The notes below the pieces were generated by a model. That model worked only from the letters and a program-made list of their open reading frames with translations, did no database searches and was not told the DNA's origin. Both the position numbers and the translations under genes were made by a program. This document shows positions 58,018 through 64,000 of a stretch of 64,000 bases of DNA, one piece after another; the stretch's first letter is position 1; each line of letters begins with the position of its first letter. Origin of the DNA: JAGXQV01 sp964505475 (lineage in GTDB: Bacteria > Pseudomonadota > Gammaproteobacteria > Burkholderiales > Sulfuricellaceae); NCBI GenBank assembly GCA_964505475.1, contig CAZDIJ010000003.1, forward strand, positions 1 to 64,000, written 5' to 3'.

Positions 58018-61000
58018 TTAAAAGGTTTCATTGCGGGATGCGTTAAGCAATCTGGTCAGCGGTTTCTCGCCCCACAGCCAGAACATCACCGGGGTAAGCA
58101 GGGTGTCGAGCAGGGTCGAACTGACCAGCCCGCCGAAGATCACCACCGCCACCGGATGGAGGATTTCCTTGCCCGGCTCGCCCGCCGACAGCAGCAGCGG
58201 GGTGAGGGCGAAGGCGGCGACCAGCGCGGTCATCAGCACCGGGGTGAGACGTTCCAGGCTGCCGCGCACGATCAGCGCCTTGCCGAAGGTCTCGCCCTCG
58301 TGCAGCGCCAGGTTGAGGTAATGGCTGATTTTGAGGATGCCGTTGCGCGCGCTGATACCCGCCAGGGTGATGAAGCCGATCAGGGTGGCGACCGAAAGCG
58401 CGCCGCCCGACAGCTTCAGGGCGATCACGCTGCCGACCAGCGCCAGCGGGATGTTGCCCATGATGATTAGCGTGAGCCGCCACGAACGGTAGCGGCTGTA
58501 CAGCACCAGGAAGATCAGCGTTGCCGAGATCAGGGAGAGCCAGCCGATCAGCGCGGTGGCTTCCTCCTGCGCCTGGAACTGTCCCTCCAGGCCGATCGAA
58601 TAGCCCGGCGGCAGGTGAAATTCGTCGGCCGCGGCGCGGATCGCGGCGACGATCTGCGCCATGTCGCGCCCGTCCGAGTTGGCGGAGAGGACGATGCGGC
58701 GCCGTCCGTTGTCGCGGCTGATCTGGTTGGGGCCGTCGGATTCCTCGATGCTGGCGACCTGACGCAACGGCACGTAGCCCAGCGGCGTTTCGATCGGCAG
58801 GTCGGCCAGGCCGCGTTCGTTGCGGTCGCGGTCGGCGAGCCGCAGCACTACGTCGAAGCGGCGGTTGTCCTGCACCACCTGCGCCACGTTCTTGCCGCCC
58901 ACCAAGGCTTCCAGCGCGCTGCTTACTTGCGCCGGCGTCACCCCGTGGGCGGCGGCGGCGCGGTAGTCGAGGCGCACCTGGCTTTGCGGGATGCGTACCT
59001 GTTTTTCGATTTGCAGATCGACCAGGCCAGGAATCCCGGCGAGCTTGACGCGCAGGTTTTCGGCCAGGCCGCGCAGGATGTCCAGGTCGTCGCCGTAGAT
59101 TTTCAGGGCGATCTGGGCGCGCACCCCGGAGAGCAGATGGTCGAGGCGGTGGGAAATCGGCTGGCCGATGCTTACCGCCGCCGGCAGCACCGCCAGTTGG
59201 GCGCGCACGTCGTCGAGGATGGCGGCGCGGTCGCGTTCCGAGGGCTTCAGATCAACGTCGATTTCGGTGTAATGCACTCCCTCGGCGTGCTCGTCGAGTT
59301 CGGCGCGACCGGTGCGGCGTCCGGTTTTCGCCACCTCCGGCACCCGCGCCAGCAGGTTCTCGGCGAGGGTGCCGATGCGGTTGGATTCGGAGAGCGAGGT
59401 GCCGGGATTCATCAGCACGTTGACGGTGAGGGTGCCCTCGTTAAAGGCCGGCAGAAAGGCGCGCGGAAAGTAAGGCAGCGCCGCCGCCGCCAAGGCCACC
59501 GCCAGCAGCGCGGCGGACAGCAGCCAGGCTGCGTGGCTGAACGACCAGCCCAGCAGGCGGCGGTCCCATTCCTTGAGGCGGCGCACTAGCGGGCTGTCTT
59601 CGCGGTGCGCCAGGGTTTTCGCGTTGCCCAGCAGGATGTGGCACAACACCGGCGTGACGGTCATCGCCACCAGCAGGCTGGCGAGGATGGAGACGATGTA
59701 GGCCACCCCGAGCGGCGCGAACAGCCGCCCCTCGATGCCGGAGAGGGCGAACAGCGGTACGAACACCAGTACCACAATGAGGGTCGCGTAAACGATGGAG
59801 GAGCGCACTTCCACCGAGGCGGCGAGGATCACCTCGACGGCGTGCCTGGGCTGAGCCGCCTCGCGGTTGAGGCGCAGACGCCGGTAGATGTTCTCCACGT
59901 CCACCACCGCATCGTCCACCAGTTCGCCGATGGCGATGGCCAGCCCGCCCAGCGTCATAGTGTTGATGGAAAGGCCGAAAGCCTTGAACACCAGCACGCT
60001 GATGAGGATCGAAATGGGGATCGCGGTCAGTGAAATCAGGGTGGTGCGGGTATTGAGCAGGAACAGGAACAGCACCACCGCCACCATCAGCGCCCCGTCG
60101 CGCAGCGCCTCCTCGACGTTGGCGACCGACTTGCCGATGAAATCCGCCTGGCGGAAGAGGATTTGCGGCGCCGCCACGCCGTCCGGCAGGGTTTTGCCCA
60201 GTTCCGCCAGCGCCGCCTCGATGTCGCGGGTCAACCGCACCGTATCCGCCGCCGGCTGCTTCTGCACCGACAGGATCACCGCCGGCTTGCCGCCGAAGCT
60301 CGCGTCGCCGCGTTTCACCCGCGCCCCGAAGCCGACCTCGGCGACCTGTTTGAGCAGAATGATGCTGCCGTTGCGCTGCCCCACCACCAGATTCTGTAAG
60401 TCCTCGATGCGGGTGGTGCGGCCGATGTTGCGGATCAGGTATTCGCGCGACTGCTTTTCGAGGAAGCCGCCGCTGGTGTTGAGCGAGAAATCGCGGATGG
60501 CGTTTTCCAGTTGCTCCAGGGTGATGCCCAGGTCGCCCATCAGCATCGGGCTGGGGGTGATCTGGTATTGCCGCACCTCGCCGCCGATGGGGATGACCTG
60601 CGATACGCCGGGGATGGTCAAGAGGCGCGGGCGCAGCACCCAGTCGGCGGTTTCGCGCAGCAGCATCGGGCTGGCCTCGCCGCCAAGCGCGACCAGCATG
60701 ATTTCCCCCATGATCGAGGAAATCGGCCCCATCTGCGGGACGATGCCGGCCGGCAACTGCTCGCGCACCAGCGACAAGCGCTCCGCCACTTGCTGGCGGT
60801 TGCGGTGGATGTCGCTGCCCCAGGCGAATTCCACCGTGACCACCGACAGGCCGATGCCCGAGGTCGAGCGCACCCGCGTCACTTGCGGCAGGCCGTTCAT
60901 GGCGGTTTCGATGGGAAAGGTGACGAATTGCTCGACCTCCTCCGGCGCCATGCCGCTAGCCTCGGTCATCAGCGTGACGCTGGGGCGGTTGAGGTCGGGA

Positions 61001-61116
61001 AATACGTCCACCGGCAACTGGCGCAGAGCGAACGCCCCGTAAACGATCAGCAGCGCCGCCAGCGTCAGGGTGAGCAAGCGCTGACGCAGGCTGGTTCGGA
61101 TAATGAACTGGAACAT
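58018..61116 (-). CDS. Heavy-metal RND efflux pump (CusA/CzcA family)
   Basis: A 1032-residue inner-membrane pump with twelve predicted helices and two large periplasmic loops. LRQLPVDVFPDLNRPSVTL near the N-terminus and the TM4 motif GELVDDAVVDVENIYRR are typical of the HME subfamily and carry the acidic residues of proton relay. GMAPEEVEQFVTFPIETAMNG and PVMFWLWGEKPL also fit. The metal (Cu/Ag or Zn/Co/Cd) cannot be fixed from these motifs. It pairs with the fusion protein upstream and an outer-membrane factor. GAGGATC precedes the ATG. A palindromic element lies in the 131-base gap before it. Confidence 0.92.
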   Translation of the reverse strand: MFQFIIRTSLRQRLLTLTLAALLIVYGAFALRQLPVDVFPDLNRPSVTLMTEASGMAPEEVEQFVTFPIETAMNGLPQVTRVRSTSGIGLSVVTVEFAWGSDIHRNRQQVAERLSLVREQLPAGIVPQMGPISSIMGEIMLVALGGEASPMLLRETADWVLRPRLLTIPGVSQVIPIGGEVRQYQITPSPMLMGDLGITLEQLENAIRDFSLNTSGGFLEKQSREYLIRNIGRTTRIEDLQNLVVGQRNGSIILLKQVAEVGFGARVKRGDASFGGKPAVILSVQKQPAADTVRLTRDIEAALAELGKTLPDGVAAPQILFRQADFIGKSVANVEEALRDGALMVAVVLFLFLLNTRTTLISLTAIPISILISVLVFKAFGLSINTMTLGGLAIAIGELVDDAVVDVENIYRRLRLNREAAQPRHAVEVILAASVEVRSSIVYATLIVVLVFVPLFALSGIEGRLFAPLGVAYIVSILASLLVAMTVTPVLCHILLGNAKTLAHREDSPLVRRLKEWDRRLLGWSFSHAAWLLSAALLAVALAAAALPYFPRAFLPAFNEGTLTVNVLMNPGTSLSESNRIGTLAENLLARVPEVAKTGRRTGRAELDEHAEGVHYTEIDVDLKPSERDRAAILDDVRAQLAVLPAAVSIGQPISHRLDHLLSGVRAQIALKIYGDDLDILRGLAENLRVKLAGIPGLVDLQIEKQVRIPQSQVRLDYRAAAAHGVTPAQVSSALEALVGGKNVAQVVQDNRRFDVVLRLADRDRNERGLADLPIETPLGYVPLRQVASIEESDGPNQISRDNGRRRIVLSANSDGRDMAQIVAAIRAAADEFHLPPGYSIGLEGQFQAQEEATALIGWLSLISATLIFLVLYSRYRSWRLTLIIMGNIPLALVGSVIALKLSGGALSVATLIGFITLAGISARNGILKISHYLNLALHEGETFGKALIVRGSLERLTPVLMTALVAAFALTPLLLSAGEPGKEILHPVAVVIFGGLVSSTLLDTLLTPVMFWLWGEKPLTRLLNASRNETF

Positions 61117-61135
61117 GGTGATCCTCTTTTCTCAG

Positions 61136-61243
61136 GAGTCGAGAGCGCGCAGGCTGAATTTGCCTGCCAATCCGATTGCAGGGGTACCCCTGCCGCCGCT
61201 TGCGGCCAATCTCTGGCTACTCTCCGCTCTCATTTCTCGACTC
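61136..61243. repeat. Palindromic intergenic element in the efflux operon
   Basis: GAGTCGAGA (61136-61144) and TCTCGACTC (61235-61243) are perfect inverted ends. Between them GCAGGGGTACCCCTGC (61178-61193) is a 16-base palindrome. The element sits between the fusion-protein and pump genes and could act as a mobile miniature repeat or an mRNA-stability signal. Confidence 0.5.
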
Positions 61244-61247
61244 ACTG

Positions 61248-62861
61248 TCAACGTACCTGGTTGAGCAGGGCGGCGCCCTGCGTGACGATCCGCTCGCCGC
61301 CCTGGATGTCTTCCGGGATGGCGAACCGGGCGGCGTCCAGCGCCTGGGGGCGTACCCGGCGCGGGACGAAGCGTTCTGCGGAAACGTGCAGCCACACGAA
61401 GGTGTCGCTGCCGGTGTTGCGCACCACGGCATCGCGCGGCACGGCGACGGCGTTCACCCGCCGGTCGGTGGCGACCGCCACCCGCACCGGCTGCGCCACG
61501 TTGAGCGCGGGCAGCGGCGGAAGGATGCGGAATTGCAGGGGCAGAGCGTGTTCGCGCAGTTGCGCGCCGCTGCCCAGATAAGCCAGGCGGAATGCCGCGC
61601 CGTCCGCGCCGGCGGCGCTGGCGGAGGCGATCCGGGCGGGCAGGGCGGGATCGTAGGCGATCGCCTCGACCCACAGTTTGGCGGGATTGACGATTTCAAA
61701 TAGGGTTTCGCGCGCCTCGGCGACTTGGCCGGCGACGGCGTTGACTGCGCTGACGACGCCGCTCACCGGCGCGCGCAGGGCTTCGCGGGCGTGCAGGGCG
61801 CCGCTCAGGGCGGCCTTGCGCTGTTCCAGGCCGCGCAGTTCGGCGCGCGCCGCCTCCACCTCGCGTTGCGGCACCACGCCTTCCAGTTGGCTAAGGCGCG
61901 CCAGGCGTTTTTCCGCCAAATCGCGCTGCGCCGCGATTTCCGCCAATTGCGCCTGGCTGCCGCCGCGTTCCAGGCTGTTGGCGACCGGAACCAGCCAGGC
62001 GAGGATTTCGCCTTTCGCCACCCGCTTGCCGAGATGGGGCAAGCCTTGCGTCCCGGCTTCGATGCGTCCCGATTGGGAAGACTGTACCCTGCCGCTATAA
62101 GTCGGATCGGCGACGACGTGGCCGTTGAGTTCGACGCCATAGGGATGTTCGGCGGATACGGCGATTTCGGTGCGGATGCCCCAGGTGCGTTGCGCCGCCT
62201 TGGGGACGTAGACGCTGCCGTCGGCCAGCCGTGCCGGCTGGCCGGCGGCGGGCGGATGGGGGGCGTCGCCATGATCCTCGCCGCCATGCGCCGATGCTGA
62301 GGGGAGATGGGCGAGCAGCGGCGGCAACAAAAGCAAGGCCAGCAGCGGCGCGGCGCTTTTGCGCCGCCGGGCGAAATGCACGGCGGCCGCCGCCAGCAAG
62401 GCCAGCAAGGCGCCGCCGCCGCCCAGCGCCAGGGCGCTCGTTCCGGCAGGCGCTTGCGGCGTGGCGGGATTGGGCGTGGCGAGAGTGCCGATCAGCAGGT
62501 CGTCGAGATCGCCGGCCTGCACAGTGACCACCAGCTCATGCTTGCCGGGGCGGGACAGCCACGCTGCGCGGGCGCTGTAGCTGCCGTCCGGTTGCGGCTG
62601 GGCGGTGGCTTTCTGTCCATCGCCCTCGATTTCGACGGTTGCGTCGAGTAGCGGCTGGTTGCTGGCGTAGCGGTCGAGATACAGCGTCAAGGTCTCGCCG
62701 CGCAGTTCGGCCACCAGCTCGAGATCGGGCGTATGGGCTTCGAAGCGCGGCTGTTCCGCCGTGGCGGCGGGCATCGGCGCGGCGCCGTGATCTTCGCCGC
62801 CGTGGGCGTGGGCGAGCAGGGAAAACGGCAATAGGACGAGAGCCGTCAAGAGGGCTTTCAT
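61248..62861 (-). CDS. RND membrane fusion protein with extra N-terminal domain
   Basis: A 537-residue periplasmic adaptor. A signal peptide (LLTALVLLPFSLLAHA) is followed by HGGEDHG, then a beta domain (about 45-120) like that of the small protein at 57576, and a membrane-helix segment (about 143-165). A second hydrophobic stretch (LLALLLLPPLLAHLPSASA) and a second HGGEDHG come next. From about 225 on it is a normal CusB/CzcB-type adaptor: YVPKAAQRTWGIRTE, GLPHLGKRVAKGEILAWLVP, coiled coil, LRAPVSGVVSAVNAVAGQ. It looks like two exported proteins fused in one frame. It overlaps the outer-membrane factor gene (ATGA). Confidence 0.85.
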   Translation of the reverse strand: MKALLTALVLLPFSLLAHAHGGEDHGAAPMPAATAEQPRFEAHTPDLELVAELRGETLTLYLDRYASNQPLLDATVEIEGDGQKATAQPQPDGSYSARAAWLSRPGKHELVVTVQAGDLDDLLIGTLATPNPATPQAPAGTSALALGGGGALLALLAAAAVHFARRRKSAAPLLALLLLPPLLAHLPSASAHGGEDHGDAPHPPAAGQPARLADGSVYVPKAAQRTWGIRTEIAVSAEHPYGVELNGHVVADPTYSGRVQSSQSGRIEAGTQGLPHLGKRVAKGEILAWLVPVANSLERGGSQAQLAEIAAQRDLAEKRLARLSQLEGVVPQREVEAARAELRGLEQRKAALSGALHAREALRAPVSGVVSAVNAVAGQVAEARETLFEIVNPAKLWVEAIAYDPALPARIASASAAGADGAAFRLAYLGSGAQLREHALPLQFRILPPLPALNVAQPVRVAVATDRRVNAVAVPRDAVVRNTGSDTFVWLHVSAERFVPRRVRPQALDAARFAIPEDIQGGERIVTQGAALLNQVR

Positions 62862-64000
62862 GGCAGGACTCCTTGTGCTTGGTTGAGGCGCGCCTTGGAC
62901 AGCGCGACGCCGATGCGGCGCTGCGCCAGCGTGAGTTCGCCTTCCAGGTGGGCGGCGCGGGATTTCAGAAGGTTGAACAGGCTGGTTTCGCCGAGATCGA
63001 AGGCCTTGCGCATCCAGCCCAGATTCTCCCGCGCCAGTTCATGCTGGCCGCTGGCCAGGTCGAACTGCTCCCGTGCGGCGGCGAGATTCTGGCGGGCGCG
63101 TTCGATGTCCAGTTCCAGGCGGACGCGGATTTGGGCGGCTTCGCTCTCGGCGCGGATCAGTTCGCGGTTGGCGGCGGCCATGATCGGCCGGTTGCGCGCC
63201 TCGCTCGCCAGCGGCAGGCGCAGCCGCACGCCGATGCTATCGACGTAGGCGGCGTCCGCTGAACCCCGCTCGCTACGGGTGAACAGCGCCAGTTCGGGGT
63301 TTTCCCGCGGGGTTTCCCGCGCCAGGGCGAGGCGCGCCTGAGCCAGCGCGATGCCGGACTGCGCCGCTATCAGACCGGGATGGGCGTCGAGTTGGGAGGG
63401 CGAAGGGAAAACCTCCTCTTCCTCCAGGGGCGGTTCGCCATCGCCGGTGAGCGCGCGCCAGAGGCGCAGCGTTTCCGCCGCCCGCGTTTCGCGTTCCAGC
63501 AGGGCGGCGCGCGCCGCCAGGGTTTCGTGGCGCGCCAGGTTGAGATCGAGCGGCGCCAGGTCGCCGGCCGCGACACGACGCCGGATGCCGTTCTCCAGCG
63601 CTTCTGCGCTGTCCAGGCGCTCGTGCGCCAGTTGCACTTCGCTGGCGGCGAGGCGCCAATTCCATAGCGTTTCGCGCAACTCTCCGGCGAGGGCGAGACG
63701 CCGCGCGGCCAGCGCCGCGGTATTTTCCTCCGCCGAGGTGTCGGCCAGTTGGCGGCGCGCTTGCCGTTCGCCGGGCAGCCACAGAGGCAGGCCGATTTCG
63801 GCTTCCCATTCGCGCTGGCCGCGGTTGGCGTTGAATTGGTCGCCGCGTTGCGACACGCTCAGGCTCGGCGGAATGGGGGTCAGGCTGCCCGCCGCCGCAC
63901 GGCGTGCCTGGATTTCCGCGCCGGCGGCGCCGAGCGTCTGCCCCTGGGGGTGGCGCAGCCAGGCCTTTTCCAACGCTTGGTGCAGACCGGCGGCAGGCGC
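62858..64000 (-). CDS. Outer-membrane efflux protein (TolC/CzcC-like), 5' end beyond the window
   Basis: At least 380 residues of a TolC-family outer-membrane factor, cut at its N-terminus by the window edge. The duplicated helical repeats are visible: ALAARRLALAGELRETLWN, ENGIRRRVAAGDLAPLDLNL, IRVRLELDIERARQNLAAAR and RKAFDLGETSLFNLLKSRAA. It forms the outer-membrane channel of the tripartite pump with the fusion protein and RND pump downstream. Its stop overlaps the next gene's ATG (62858-62861). The frame stays open to 64000, so the real start lies outside. Confidence 0.9.
   Translation of the reverse strand, partial: APAAGLHQALEKAWLRHPQGQTLGAAGAEIQARRAAAGSLTPIPPSLSVSQRGDQFNANRGQREWEAEIGLPLWLPGERQARRQLADTSAEENTAALAARRLALAGELRETLWNWRLAASEVQLAHERLDSAEALENGIRRRVAAGDLAPLDLNLARHETLAARAALLERETRAAETLRLWRALTGDGEPPLEEEEVFPSPSQLDAHPGLIAAQSGIALAQARLALARETPRENPELALFTRSERGSADAAYVDSIGVRLRLPLASEARNRPIMAAANRELIRAESEAAQIRVRLELDIERARQNLAAAREQFDLASGQHELARENLGWMRKAFDLGETSLFNLLKSRAAHLEGELTLAQRRIGVALSKARLNQAQGVLP

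Overview
The window reads as chromosome of a high-GC betaproteobacterium, most likely a flagellated, respiratory member of the Nitrosomonadales/Rhodocyclales type. Support for this is the uvrC-pgsA-tRNA(Gly,Cys,Leu) block, the aat-bpt pair, an MSHA-type pilus cluster, many chemoreceptors and multi-PAS histidine kinases, and a molybdoenzyme respiratory operon. The species cannot be fixed from sequence alone.

Layout. 1-6140: a likely insertion-sequence end that truncates a CheY-like regulator, two stand-alone receiver proteins, and a NarL-type response regulator overlapping a 1303-residue MASE3/six-PAS kinase. 6320-10236: a c-di-GMP-I (GEMM-I) riboswitch ahead of a chemoreceptor with a C-terminal PilZ domain, then a soluble CZB chemoreceptor and a DUF3135 protein. 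10251-16610: a PhnD-like binding protein with a histidine kinase, then dnaE. 16627-19398: a candidate small RNA, a B12-radical SAM protein, tadA and an L,D-transpeptidase-fold protein. 19583-28375: a chemoreceptor with a c-type haem motif, a MoxR-DUF58-TgpA set interrupted by an NTP_transf_8 gene, glk and moaA. 28477-29848: gene remnants and a family 5 uracil-DNA glycosylase.

29864-39881 is the most striking part. A double-Cache kinase and a sigma54-type response regulator precede an inverted-repeat activator site and a -24/-12 promoter. That promoter faces an operon of two dihaem peroxidases, a TAT-exported Rieske protein and an AioA-like molybdoenzyme, followed by a monohaem cytochrome c. 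This content matches the iodate reductase (Idr) set rather than arsenite oxidase. Downstream are a small ORF translationally coupled to an ECF sigma factor, a zinc-finger anti-sigma candidate, a YqhA-like membrane protein, and a thioredoxin/CcdA pair.

43359-53871 holds a tautomerase, uvrC, pgsA, three tRNAs, a PglL/Wzy-type ligase and a compact MSHA-like pilus cluster with two tandem pilins. 53891-64000 (minus strand) holds thyA, bpt, aat, a DUF302 gene, and a heavy-metal RND efflux operon (outer-membrane factor cut by the window end, fusion protein, pump) with two small exported accessory proteins.

Two families of palindromic intergenic repeats recur. One is CCACGGATAAACACGGAT-like, with copies near 1416, 23173 and 26350 and a GGGG-type relative at 16808. 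The other has TGCCTGTGAA-type ends, with copies near 39358, 41862 and 46338.
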